Source: Tildeniella torsiva UHER 1998/13D (GTDB lineage Bacteria > Cyanobacteriota > Cyanobacteriia > Phormidesmidales > Phormidesmidaceae). From it: a stretch of 64,000 bases of DNA. The stretch lies in NCBI GenBank assembly GCA_019358835.1, contig JAHHIH010000020.1, positions 1 to 64,000 of the forward strand, written 5' to 3'. Within the stretch, counting starts at the first letter, position 1, and every line of letters starts with the position of its first letter. Positions 17,868-26,072 of the stretch are shown here, in pieces. The notes beneath the pieces are model-generated. The model was not told the origin of the DNA. It ran no database searches and saw only the letters and a list, made by a program, of their open reading frames with translations. The translations under genes were made by a program, and so were the position numbers.

Positions 17868-18284
17868 ATGGAAGTTTTGATCAACATAGACGTAGGCGAT
17901 CTGGCTGTTGCGAAACGGTTCTACGGCGATACCTTTGACCTCAAGCCGGGTCGCCGCTTGGGCGACACCATCGTTGAGCTGGTGGGCGCTACCTCAAGCA
18001 TTTATCTGCTGCAAAAAGAAGCGGGCTCTCAGATATCGCCGCAGACCGCCGAGCAGCGCCGATTTGACCGCCACTGGACTCCTGTACACCTGGATTTTGT
18101 TGTAGACAACATTGAAGCGGTAACGAATCGCGCCGTTGCGGCGGGAGCGGTGCAGGAGTCGCCTATTCAGCAGACCGCCTGGGGCAAGATTGCGCTCATG
18201 GCCGATCCCTTCGGCAATGGCTTTTGCCTTATTCAGTTTGTGGGGCAGGGGTACGATGCTATCTGCGATCGCGGCCCCGACTAA
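17868..18284 (+). CDS. VOC-superfamily (glyoxalase/bleomycin-resistance) protein
   Basis: The 138-residue protein shows the paired beta-alpha-beta-beta-beta units of the vicinal oxygen chelate fold: INIDVGDLAVAKRFYGDTF at the start, then HLDFVVDNIEAVTNRAVAAGA and KIALMADPFGNGFCLIQF at the end. Such proteins bind a divalent metal and act as dioxygenases, lyases or binding proteins; the substrate cannot be assigned. The ATG at 17868 has an AAGGAT Shine-Dalgarno and is preferred over an upstream in-frame start at 17805. Confidence 0.82.
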   Translation: MEVLINIDVGDLAVAKRFYGDTFDLKPGRRLGDTIVELVGATSSIYLLQKEAGSQISPQTAEQRRFDRHWTPVHLDFVVDNIEAVTNRAVAAGAVQESPIQQTAWGKIALMADPFGNGFCLIQFVGQGYDAICDRGPD

Positions 18285-18371
18285 ATCTTCAACGTTAATT
18301 AACTCTGAAGAGAGGTTAGTATGTCTGAACTATTATGGTGATTTGCTCCCGCAGAACTCTAAGGTTTTCCT

Positions 18372-18806
18372 ATGGCGACCGATAACCCGAGCATTCTGTC
18401 CCACATTTCCCTGGGCACTAACGATTTTGACAAGGCCGTAGCCTTTTACGATCGCGTTTTGCCCACCCTGGGCTGTAAGCGCATTGTGGAGCACCCTGGG
18501 GTGGTGGCCTACGGCAAGGTCTATCCCGAATTCTGGATTGGGTTGCCCCACGACAACCAGACCGCCACCGTGGGCAACGGCACCCACATTGGGTTTGTCG
18601 CCCCTACTAAAGAGTCGGTGCATGCCTTCTACGAGGCGGCGATCGCCGCCGGAGCTCAGGACGACGGCCCCCCTGGCCCCCGACCCGACTACGGTGAGCC
18701 CTACTACGGCTGCTTTGTGCGCGACCTCGATGGCCACAAGATCGAGGCCTCTTACTGGGATTTGGCGCTGATTGAAGAACTCTATGGGGTGCCTGCCCCT
18801 AGTTAG
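18372..18806 (+). CDS. VOC-superfamily (glyoxalase-like) protein
   Basis: The 144-residue single VOC-fold protein starts with HISLGTNDFDKAVAFYDRVL, has the central THIGFVAPTKESVHAFYEAAIAAG and ends with YYGCFVRDLDGHKIEASYW, a pattern common to small bacterial glyoxalase/extradiol-dioxygenase relatives. The metal ligands are probably the first His (HISLG), His of THIGF and Glu of KIEA. It is distinct from the neighbouring VOC protein at 17868-18284, so this is not a recent tandem duplication. Confidence 0.85.
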   Translation: MATDNPSILSHISLGTNDFDKAVAFYDRVLPTLGCKRIVEHPGVVAYGKVYPEFWIGLPHDNQTATVGNGTHIGFVAPTKESVHAFYEAAIAAGAQDDGPPGPRPDYGEPYYGCFVRDLDGHKIEASYWDLALIEELYGVPAPS

Positions 18807-18921
18807 GATCGGTAGGGGTAAGGGGTGAATGGGTGGATCTCGTAGATTGGGTTGAGCTAGCGTTTGCGTTCGCGCAGCCTGTGCTTTGCACTCAGCGTCT
18901 CCCTGAGGAGAAAGGATAGAT

Positions 18922-19010
18922 AAAGAAATTTGTGCGCTTAGGGTAGATTATTTGGTAGGACAACTATCAGGGGAGTTGGGGTTGCGCAGCGTTTCACCCA
19001 ACCTAGAGCA
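18922..19010. repeat. Dispersed short repeat, copy A
   Basis: The block runs from GAAATTTGTGCGCTTAGGGT to a CACCCAACCT end and matches the copies at 20120-20193 and 20626-20738. The right end is inverted relative to the TTGGGTTGA motif at about 18847, giving a partial terminal-inverted-repeat structure. It is non-coding. Confidence 0.65.
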
Positions 19011-19094
19011 ACTAAAGAAAATTGATCTGTTTCATGCAATAACTGCAATATAGTTGTTAGCTGACTAGCGTTTGGATACAGACTTTCAATGATC

Positions 19095-19964
19095 TTATTT
19101 ACAATCGCTTGATTGCACCACTCGCGAGAGATAGTGGCGCAGTGAGGTCGGCCCTCGTTCGACAGAGTCTACATCTGGGAATGTTTCATCGAGTGTTGCT
19201 GCTGTCATATTAGCGAAAGATTCAGCGGCCTCGTTTGAGAAGTTTATGCTTTTGAACATTACCAACCATTGGTCGCGAGGAATGGATTCAGCAGAAACGG
19301 GACGACCTAGCGCTGTCGCAAATGCAGCGGCTACATCTTGGGACGAATAGCGATCGGGACCTTCGACATAATGCAGCCCGGTTTGCTCGATTGGTTCGGT
19401 CATGAGACGAGCCGCGATCGCACCGATATCTGATGGAGCAACCATCGGCAATTTGAAATCTGCTGGATAAAGCATCTGCACGATTCCCTGTTCGCGCGCT
19501 GATTGTAGAGATGCGCACCAGTTGCTCATGTAGTAAGCGGCTCGAATAATCGCTGTGGGAATGGGTTGGGTGGCTAGTGCCTGCTCCATTTCATAGAGCA
19601 CACCTAAGTCGCCTATGCGCTCTCCAGGTTGGGCTCCATAGGTTGATTCGGCTACAATTTTTTGCAAACCTGAGCCATCGATCGCGCTCAAAATGGCGGC
19701 TAAACTGCGTCGCTCTTCAGCAGCTACATCACGGGAAGGAGCGGCGGGCGGATTGAGTAAAAACAACCGCTGACCTTGACGAAAGATAGCCCGCAGCGTT
19801 TCTACATCGTGCACATCGGCCACTGCAATGTCGGCTCCGTCTCGGCGCAATGCCTCGGCTTTTGAGGGATTGCGAGTGACAATAAGAACGGGTTCACGAC
19901 GGTTGAGGAGTGCCCGTGCTACGGCTGAACCAACGTTGCCAGTACCGCCAAGGATTATGTGCAT
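19095..19964 (-). CDS. NmrA-like NAD(P)-binding protein
   Basis: The 289-residue protein has an N-terminal Rossmann dinucleotide motif (ILGGTGNVGSAVARALL), followed by the IVTRNPSKAEAL basic segment that favours NADP(H). The architecture AESTYGAQ, then IIRAAYYMSNW, then an LHYVEGPDRYSSQDVAAAFA segment is typical of atypical short-chain dehydrogenases of the NmrA/YtfG quinone-reductase-like group. These act as redox sensors or reductases; the catalytic Tyr-x3-Lys is not obvious here, so an enzymatic role is unproven. It is monocistronic and flanked by dispersed repeats, so a transferred origin is possible. Confidence 0.85.
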   Translation of the reverse strand: MHIILGGTGNVGSAVARALLNRREPVLIVTRNPSKAEALRRDGADIAVADVHDVETLRAIFRQGQRLFLLNPPAAPSRDVAAEERRSLAAILSAIDGSGLQKIVAESTYGAQPGERIGDLGVLYEMEQALATQPIPTAIIRAAYYMSNWCASLQSAREQGIVQMLYPADFKLPMVAPSDIGAIAARLMTEPIEQTGLHYVEGPDRYSSQDVAAAFATALGRPVSAESIPRDQWLVMFKSINFSNEAAESFANMTAATLDETFPDVDSVERGPTSLRHYLSRVVQSSDCK

Positions 19965-20119
19965 CCAGTACCTCGAGGATGGTGTGCATCTTCTAGTTTT
20001 AGGATAAACAATTACTGAGTACTGAGCCAGCTAACTTGTTGTTGGCGGCAAGCTCTCGGTTTGGTACTTCTTATGGCAGATTAGGTGAAAATTTGGCAGC
20101 TAATACCTTTGAGGAGCAG

Positions 20120-20193
20120 CGCGGCGATCGCGCGTAGATGGGGTGAAGGAATTTGTGTGCTTAGGGTAGGTTGTTGGGTAACAAAACTATTAG
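20120..20193. repeat. Dispersed short repeat, copy B
   Basis: A block starting GCGGCGATCGCGC and running through GGGTGAAGGAATTTGTGTGC and GGTAGGTTGTTGGGTAAC to about 20193 matches copy C (20626-20699) over its whole length with few differences. It sits just downstream of the decayed toxin fragment and may mark a recombination boundary. Confidence 0.7.
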
Positions 20194-20199
20194 CTTCAA

Positions 20200-20325
20200 T
20201 TACTGGCGGCGTTTCCAGTAGCTAGGCTCACGACTGCAATGCATAACCGCCAAAATTAGAATGTAGTCTTGTTCAACCGTGTAAAGAACGCCGTAGGGAA
20301 ACTTACGTGGAACACATATCTCATG
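20200..20325 (-). pseudogene. Truncated ParE/RelE-type toxin remnant
   Basis: On the minus strand a short frame ending at 20200 reads [10 protein letters not shown], then [13 protein letters not shown], then [10 protein letters not shown], which is the C-terminal third of a ParE/RelE-fold toxin. The usual N-terminal part of about 55-60 residues is missing: the frame has no start codon and begins at the stop region of the antitoxin-like gene in a different frame. The simplest reading is deletion of the 5' part of the toxin gene, leaving an inactive stump. Confidence 0.7.
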
Positions 20326-20551
20326 GTTCAATCAGCCGTCTGACCTGCGCCAGGGCGTCTTCACCTGAAATTGGTTGCACAGAACCATCTCGGATTTCGT
20401 CTCTCCGTCGTTTGGCTTCAGTTACCCAAACGGCTTGAATAGCTGGGTCGGTGTCAAATTCTAGGCTTTCGACTAACTTATCGGCAAGCAGTGCTCTCGA
20501 TGCACTCGGCAAGGACAGTATTTCTTCAGTCAGCTGCTCAATTGACCGCAT
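20321..20551 (-). CDS. Addiction-module antitoxin component (TIGR02574-like)
   Basis: The 76-residue acidic helical protein has the pattern of small addiction-module antitoxins paired with ParE-type toxins: [24 protein letters not shown] near the N-terminus, then [15 protein letters not shown] and a C-terminal [12 protein letters not shown]. Such antitoxins bind the toxin and often repress their own promoter. Here the toxin partner downstream is a truncated remnant, so the antitoxin is orphaned or could act on related toxins elsewhere. Confidence 0.8.
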   Translation of the reverse strand: MRSIEQLTEEILSLPSASRALLADKLVESLEFDTDPAIQAVWVTEAKRRRDEIRDGSVQPISGEDALAQVRRLIEP

Positions 20552-20625
20552 ACATAACCCTTCAGAGAATACTGTATTTGACTAAAATTGTAGCAAAAGG
20601 CGTAGGTGGCCGCTGGAGTCTGGGT

Positions 20626-20738
20626 GCGGCGATCGCGCATGGATGGGTGAAGGAATTTGTGCGCTTAGGGTTAGGTTGTTGGATAAGAAAACTATCAGGG
20701 GTGTTGAGTTGTGCGGACTCTTCACCCAACCTATATTA
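20626..20738. repeat. Dispersed short repeat, copy C
   Basis: Positions 20626-20699 match copy B (20120-20193). From about 20649 the element also matches copy A through ACTATCAGGG and the TTCACCCAACCT end. This copy is the most complete of the three and lies between the antitoxin gene and the caspase cluster. Confidence 0.7.
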
Positions 20739-20753
20739 GCTAATGATTAACTA

Positions 20754-21137
20754 CTAAGGCCTACGGGTAAACTTCATTGTAATCCCTCCAGTGTTACCAA
20801 GTTTACCTCCATTGCCAGCAATTCCGATTTGCCCCTCTGCATTGACCTCAACAGAAAGAGTTACTTCATCTAAATGCATTTCGCGGCTTTGCTCTGCCTG
20901 AGCAAATAAATCCCCCACGACTTGCATTAGCCCGTTCATCTGTGACTTAAGAGCCTGAGCATCCAGTGGTATACGCTCTTTTTTTAGAATACGGTTAATT
21001 CTCTCAGAGATGATGTTGGGTTGTTGATCGTATCCTCCGCCCATATCTTCGCTTGAACGCCTACCTTCAACGATAGGAAATTCAACTAGTTCTTCTTTTT
21101 CAACGAATACCCAAATTGTTAAATCTTCTAACATCAT
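20754..21137 (-). CDS. Small peptidase-associated accessory protein (Pepco/Trypco-like)
   Basis: The 127-residue protein has an N-terminal beta segment (LEDLTIWVFVEK), a linker, a helix (LDAQALKSQMNGLMQVVGDL) and a C-terminal beta hairpin rich in Gly (DEVTLSVEVNAEGQIGI then GGITMKFTR). This layout resembles small proteins found beside trypsin-like or caspase-like peptidases in predicted bacterial conflict systems (Pepco/Trypco domains). It is the third gene of an AT-rich leftward cluster, 155 bp after the orthocaspase-FGE gene. By analogy it may regulate or recruit the protease. Family assignment is by pattern only. Confidence 0.5.
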   Translation of the reverse strand: MMLEDLTIWVFVEKEELVEFPIVEGRRSSEDMGGGYDQQPNIISERINRILKKERIPLDAQALKSQMNGLMQVVGDLFAQAEQSREMHLDEVTLSVEVNAEGQIGIAGNGGKLGNTGGITMKFTRRP

Positions 21138-21292
21138 TAATTCAATCTATTCGATGGTTAAATTACGGCTTAGCAAAATACAATTTTATCTCTAATTGGC
21201 TTTCCTCTTCTCCTGATAAAAAGCTTTCAAAACACAGAAACTGCATAAACTCAAGGCAGAAAATCTTATATTTGCCCGCAAAAAACCTTGTA

Positions 21293-23164
21293 TTACAAAA
21301 CGGAAACGGCAACACGAAAGCCTAGGGCATCGTCTTGGCAATCGATGTTTGCCTGGTTACGATATGCAGAGCGACAAGCAATAGGATCACTGCTCCAAGA
21401 TCCGCCACGGGTCACGCGAGAAGAACTATCACCTCCAGTTGTCCATGCTATTCCATCCGTAGGTGCTCCATTATAGTTCTCATGCCATACATCCTGGCAC
21501 CACTCAAGAACGTTGCCATGCATATCTGATAAGCCAAACATATTAGCGTAGGTAAACTCTTGAACTACATTTGTTGATTGGCGATATTCTCCTAATGAAC
21601 CATGTCCATAGCGGTAATTACCATGATAGTTAGCTTCAGCTGTTCTAATCGTTTCTCCAAAATGAAAGGGAGTTGTTGTTGTTGCTCGACAGGCATACTC
21701 CCATTCAGATTCACTTGGCAGGCGATACTTACGTCCTGTATAGCGACTAAGGCGCTCACAAAATTCTATAGCCTCACACCAGCTTACACATTCTACAGGC
21801 CGATCTTTACCTTTGAATTTAGCAGGACTAGCTTCTAATTCTTGATTTACTTTAGGCAAAAATGATACTGCATTCCATTGAATCTGGGTGATCGGATATC
21901 GTCCTAGCCAGAAAGGCTTTATTACTACATTATGTTGGGGCTCTTCGCGATTAGTCCGACCTCGCTCACCCTGAAGCGAACCCATCATAAAAGAGCCACC
22001 CGAAATACTTACTAGCTCTAATGAAACACGGTTTCCCAAGTCTTCTACATAACAAATTACTTGAGTTTTCCAATGCTCTAATTCTTCGCCTTTGTTATTT
22101 AGTCTTACTATTTGAACCGGAAGTCTCGAACTTGAAATAGAAGTAAAAGGTGACGGATGTGGTTTTAATCCATCATCTAAATTAGTGTGCAGGGTAACTT
22201 CAGTTCTTGTTTCTAGATCACGAGGTTCTTTGGCTTCAACTTTAAAGTTTATCGATCGAGAATTTGACCAAATTCTTTTCAAGCCCTTAAAGGCGGATTG
22301 GTCAGAAGGTTGTATAGCTAGAACTCTTTTCCATAAGTCTTCAGCTTGCTCAATATTTCCCTCTAGTTCTGCATCTTTTGCATCTTCTTTAAGAGTTAAA
22401 ATATCAAGCTCCGTTGCTTGCTCAGGCAGTAAGACAAGATGTGACTTTATCCTTGGCTCAACAATAGTATAAGGTGTTTGAGAGGGTTTTCTATACTTTT
22501 GGTTTAAAGCCGGAACATTATTCAATAAATAATTATCTAATCGCTCTACTGTTGCACAATTTTTCTCTCCTTGAAGACGCAATGCAGTCAACAAAACGTA
22601 AGTAAAAGATCCTTGCCTCAGTTCTTCTATTTCGTAAGAAGATTCATTAGGGCTACATGAGAATATAGTTATGACACCTTTCGGTCGTTCTGAGCCAATT
22701 CCTAATCCGTTTCGACGGCCTTGGTCCCGACAAGCATCTATCAATAAAATTACATTGCCTGCACCACAACACCTTAACCTTTCCGTAATGTAATTAATGG
22801 ATATACTTGTTTGACCTACGTTACCTGGATCAGCATCACCAGGCATTAAATAGTCTCGCTCTTGATAACGTAAACCATGTCCCGCAAAGAAAAACCAAAA
22901 GCTATCTCCTGAAGACAAAAAGGGTTTTTCAAAACGGACTCGTAAAAATCGCATAAGATTAGTAAAACGAGGTAATGCTTCAAGATCATTACCGTAGTCT
23001 TGCTTTATGGAAAGAGCATCCTCCGCAAAGTAATATACCTTTTCAAAGTTCGCTTCCTTCAAAAAATAGTCCTGCATTAATTCTGCATCCCGCTTGGCAA
23101 AACCAAGGTCTTTCAAGTAGTTGTACTTGTTGATGCCAATGCAAATTGCAAAGTTTTTCCCCAT
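21293..23164 (-). CDS. Orthocaspase (metacaspase-like protease) fused to a formylglycine-generating-enzyme-type domain
   Basis: The 623-residue protein begins with a p20-type caspase domain (about 1-240) carrying the catalytic pair H96 (FFFAGHG) and C145 (LLIDACRD), both intact. A short TPR-like helical stretch follows (about 255-300; EGNIEQAEDLWKRVLAIQP), then a Ser-rich linker. A C-terminal FGE-sulfatase/SUMF-type domain (about 375-623) has EWEYACRA, NVLEWCQDVWH, RVTRGGSW and ALGFRVA. Cyanobacterial orthocaspases cleave after basic residues; the FGE-like module is often a sugar- or peptide-binding sensor rather than an oxidase. It sits between a coiled-coil membrane protein gene (85 bp upstream) and a small accessory gene. 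A role in regulated proteolysis, stress death or phage defence is inferred. Confidence 0.9.
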   Translation of the reverse strand: MGKNFAICIGINKYNYLKDLGFAKRDAELMQDYFLKEANFEKVYYFAEDALSIKQDYGNDLEALPRFTNLMRFLRVRFEKPFLSSGDSFWFFFAGHGLRYQERDYLMPGDADPGNVGQTSISINYITERLRCCGAGNVILLIDACRDQGRRNGLGIGSERPKGVITIFSCSPNESSYEIEELRQGSFTYVLLTALRLQGEKNCATVERLDNYLLNNVPALNQKYRKPSQTPYTIVEPRIKSHLVLLPEQATELDILTLKEDAKDAELEGNIEQAEDLWKRVLAIQPSDQSAFKGLKRIWSNSRSINFKVEAKEPRDLETRTEVTLHTNLDDGLKPHPSPFTSISSSRLPVQIVRLNNKGEELEHWKTQVICYVEDLGNRVSLELVSISGGSFMMGSLQGERGRTNREEPQHNVVIKPFWLGRYPITQIQWNAVSFLPKVNQELEASPAKFKGKDRPVECVSWCEAIEFCERLSRYTGRKYRLPSESEWEYACRATTTTPFHFGETIRTAEANYHGNYRYGHGSLGEYRQSTNVVQEFTYANMFGLSDMHGNVLEWCQDVWHENYNGAPTDGIAWTTGGDSSSRVTRGGSWSSDPIACRSAYRNQANIDCQDDALGFRVAVSVL

Positions 23165-23249
23165 CTTCTGTCAGTAATCTATTAAGTTTAATTCCGAATC
23201 TTTCTGCTGCAGAATCCTATATCTGAATTTTGAAATGCAAGCAAAATAG

Positions 23250-24977
23250 TCAAGGTAATTGTTGCGATGCCGGATTATTTCTCTGATTTCTGTTTATTTC
23301 CAAACGGTTCAACCGAGTGTCAAGCATCCAATAAAAAGCGGAAACAAAACAAAGTACTAGAGCCATTGTAAGCCACCACTCAACATCAGACTTCTTCTTG
23401 ATTTCCTCTAACTGTTGTTTTGTATCGGTAATATTTTTATCGAGTCCAGTGATGGCATCAGCAGTGGCAGTAGTTAATCTTTTATTAATCGACTTTAAGC
23501 TTTCAATCTCTCTTCTTGAATTTGCTTTAAGCTCTTCGAGTTCATCATTCAGTCTATCAATAACGTATCGGTGTTCTTCTGTGCCTTCCCTTATTGAATT
23601 TATTCTACTATCTTTATCATTAATAGCACTCCAAATATCTGCTTCGAGATCTTCAATGGCTGAAGCATGTTGAGTAATTAGGTCTTCTTTTTCACTTGTT
23701 AGTTGTATAAGTTCCGCTTTAGATCTACTTAGTAGTTTTTTGCTCTCGGCAAGCATTTTTTTGAGCTCATTAGCAAATTTGCCCTTTACTTGTTGAAGCT
23801 CTTGCCAGAAAGTATCGTGCTTTTGCCTAGTTTCAATCTCCAAATCGTCAATATTTTTGGATAGAATATCTTTCAAGTCTTTCTCGGATTTCTCAAGGGA
23901 TCTGCTTATTAAGGACGGTAACTTTTCTATTTCTAGTTCGAGTCGTGCGATACTTTCCTGAATGCCATCCAAAAGATCAATATTATACGACACGTGATTG
24001 AATCTATGATACGCATCTAAAAGTACGCTTAACTTGGTATAAGTTTCTTTTTCCACAATAATGTTTTCATTTCGAGAGCCAATATAATTTTGAACTTTTA
24101 GCTCTGCAGCCTGGATCATTTCATCCGCATTGCATCGATTCACTTGAAACTTATCAAGTTGACATTGCTCAAGATTAGGGCGTTCTCTAGTAGGCTCTAA
24201 ATCTATATTGTTTTCCATTAACTTTTGACTGTAGAACGCTCCTAACACTCTTACAACTGTTTGCTTCTCATGTTCAGATGCATCTGCAACCAAGAGTTTT
24301 TTCCTCAATTCTCTATATTCATCTATTAATCGCTCAGACACGACAACTTTCTTATTGTCAAAAGGACTGATGAATTCTGGGTTCTCCGGATTTTTTCTCC
24401 TAAAATCCGCGATCCAATTTGAAAAATCAGTAACAGTCGGTGGAATTTTTTCAATGGCAATCTTTGCCTTAAGCACCGAGAGGACATTGATTGAATCCTG
24501 TTCTAACTTTCTTTTTCGGCCTAATTCTTTGATTAAAGCTAATTCTAGCTGTGTGATAACCTCCTGTTTGGCCATCAGTTCAGCCAATTCAACACTTACT
24601 CTGACGGAATTGTTCTTCATTAATCGCACAAGAATGTCAGCTTCTTTTGCGATTGGATTGTCGTCGCCAAATTTAGCAATGCATGTTGATCCAATTCGAG
24701 CAACATTCCCATTCAAACGGTTTTTGATGTAAGTAACGTATTTAATTTCTTCACCTTCAGCTTCGCCTTGGCTACATAGACAACTTGACTTTTGCTCTAT
24801 ATCTGCGCTAGTGAAAAACCATTGCTTAGAGATGTTTTGAAGATCCTCTTCAACGACATCCTTTAGATCGAGATCTGTTTCGGAGTGCTGAACAAGCCTG
24901 CAAACCAGTAATTCAAACTTTTCGCGTCGATTCTCACGTCTATACAAACCTTGCAGATCATTAATAAGTTTGCTCAT
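23250..24977 (-). CDS. Coiled-coil membrane protein with N-terminal Cys motif, partner of the orthocaspase
   Basis: The 575-residue protein is not recognised as a named family. Residues about 50-105 hold a Cys/aromatic motif (SSCLCSQG, then IKYVTYIKNRLNGNVARIGSTCIAKFGD), which recalls a small zinc-binding-like module (CxC...VGSxC). The middle is helical. Residues about 325-535 form a long, strongly charged coiled coil, and one transmembrane helix (WWLTMALVLCFVSAFYWML) lies about 25 residues before the C-terminus. The bulk is therefore cytosolic and tethered at its C-terminal end. As the first gene of the leftward cluster with the orthocaspase, it may act as a sensor, scaffold or protease substrate. 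Base composition is clearly more AT-rich than the flanking genes, suggesting transfer. Confidence 0.65.
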   Translation of the reverse strand: MSKLINDLQGLYRRENRREKFELLVCRLVQHSETDLDLKDVVEEDLQNISKQWFFTSADIEQKSSCLCSQGEAEGEEIKYVTYIKNRLNGNVARIGSTCIAKFGDDNPIAKEADILVRLMKNNSVRVSVELAELMAKQEVITQLELALIKELGRKRKLEQDSINVLSVLKAKIAIEKIPPTVTDFSNWIADFRRKNPENPEFISPFDNKKVVVSERLIDEYRELRKKLLVADASEHEKQTVVRVLGAFYSQKLMENNIDLEPTRERPNLEQCQLDKFQVNRCNADEMIQAAELKVQNYIGSRNENIIVEKETYTKLSVLLDAYHRFNHVSYNIDLLDGIQESIARLELEIEKLPSLISRSLEKSEKDLKDILSKNIDDLEIETRQKHDTFWQELQQVKGKFANELKKMLAESKKLLSRSKAELIQLTSEKEDLITQHASAIEDLEADIWSAINDKDSRINSIREGTEEHRYVIDRLNDELEELKANSRREIESLKSINKRLTTATADAITGLDKNITDTKQQLEEIKKKSDVEWWLTMALVLCFVSAFYWMLDTRLNRLEINRNQRNNPASQQLP

Positions 24978-25230
24978 AATAATTAGCTACCTAGTATAAA
25001 TGCTCGTTTCTTTAAATGTTTTGATGCCAATGATACTATTTGGGATTATCTCAGTTCTCTTCCAATTAATACATTAGAGACTGAAAAGTTATTTAATTCA
25101 CTAAAAGTAATTGTTTTGGCTTGACTTTACTACTACGGTTGACGGGAAGCGATCGCACCATTATCCTCTTACATTAAGCCGTTCAGCCAGAGCGGTGACC
25201 ACCCAGAACTCGAAAATCTTAGCGCTGCCG

Positions 25231-25390
25231 GTCGGTGCCGTTAACACCGACAGACAGCTAACCCCGCAAATCTTGCACGCAGATTGCGAGGCTAGGCTCA
25301 TCGTACCCTAGCCCCCTCAGTTTGCACTTCAGCTGCGGGTGGCTAGGGTTTTCGCGTTCTGTTTCTTTCCATCCACAAAGGAAACAGAAC
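25231..25390 (+). promoter_or_regulatory. Structured leader upstream of the 93-residue protein
   Basis: Four hairpins are visible in a row: GTCGGTG 25231-25237 with CACCGAC 25245-25251; an imperfect stem at about 25265-25289; CCCTAGCC 25306-25313 with GGCTAGGG 25341-25348; and GTTCTGTTTC 25356-25365 with GAAACAGAAC 25381-25390. The last stem ends 2 nt before the ATG at 25393 and takes in part of the AAAGGA ribosome-binding site. It looks like a cis-acting RNA controlling translation. No known riboswitch class is recognised. Confidence 0.5.
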
Positions 25391-25392
25391 CC

Positions 25393-25674
25393 ATGTTTGA
25401 ATATCTCGAACCCGATGCCAGCGGCGCATCTAACCTGCCGCCGTCTTCACGCAGCACCCCCCAAATTCGTCCAGAGCGGGTGCGTCACATGCTCTACGGC
25501 AGCCTCGCAGGCATAGACCGCACCATCAAAATCCTCCACGCCCTCGGCTACACCGACCCCAACGACTGGAGCGACCCCATCCCCGTGCCGCCCACCAGCG
25601 ACACCATCGGCGCAACCTCCCCAACAGGCACCATCTGGATGGCGATCGCCACCAAAACCGTGCTGATTGAGTAG
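25393..25674 (+). CDS. Short cyanobacterial protein of unknown function
   Basis: The 93-residue protein has a Pro/Ser-rich start (MFEYLEPDASGASNLPP), a central basic helical part (RPERVRHMLYGSLAGIDRTIKILHALGY) and a Pro-rich stretch before a short C-terminal segment (TIWMAIATKTVLIE). The organisation recalls a family of small multicopy cyanobacterial proteins with an LxGSxxxIxxTIxxLHxLGY core, known to me only as hypotheticals. The ATG at 25393 has an AAAGGA Shine-Dalgarno and follows a chain of hairpins. No catalytic motif or membrane helix is seen. Confidence 0.65.
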   Translation: MFEYLEPDASGASNLPPSSRSTPQIRPERVRHMLYGSLAGIDRTIKILHALGYTDPNDWSDPIPVPPTSDTIGATSPTGTIWMAIATKTVLIE

Positions 25675-25796
25675 CGCACCCCGCCAGCCTCCGATGGCAT
25701 AAACCCTTGCCATTGGAGGCTGCGATCGCCAACACCAAACCCCCTACCCCCGCAACTTGGCCTGCTGAGCAGCCCGTTTAACAAATTAAGACCGCC

Positions 25797-26006
25797 GTAA
25801 AGCAAACTGGCACAGCTGCATAGCTTGCAGAGGCCGGTGTATAGCGAAGTGGCACAGCTGTTTAGCTTACAGAGGCCGATGTAAAGCAAAGTGGCACAGC
25901 TGTTTAGCGTATTGAGGTCGCTGTAAAGTGAAGTGGCACAGCTGTTTAATATATTGATGCCGCTGTAAAGCGAAGTGGCACAGCCGTGCAATACGTTCAA
26001 AGAGCA
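25797..26006. repeat. Five tandem 42-bp repeats
   Basis: Five contiguous 42-bp units start at 25797, 25839, 25881, 25923 and 25965. The best-conserved core is GTGGCACAGCTGTTTAG; the 3' part of each unit drifts. Because 42 is divisible by three, both a minus-strand frame (14-residue repeat containing NSCATSLY) and another frame (QLCHFAL) stay open across all copies. There are no unique spacers, so this is not a CRISPR array. The region 25675-26072 otherwise holds no recognised gene. Confidence 0.9.
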
Positions 26007-26072
26007 AATTGCCGATTGCACGCCGCAGCATCTTAAATTGAATGCCTGCATCGGCCCATCGAGCTTGCCAAA

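Noticed and set aside
25797-26006. Possible CRISPR array
   Set aside because: Units are contiguous 42-bp tandem copies with gradual drift and no unique spacers; no cas genes are nearby.
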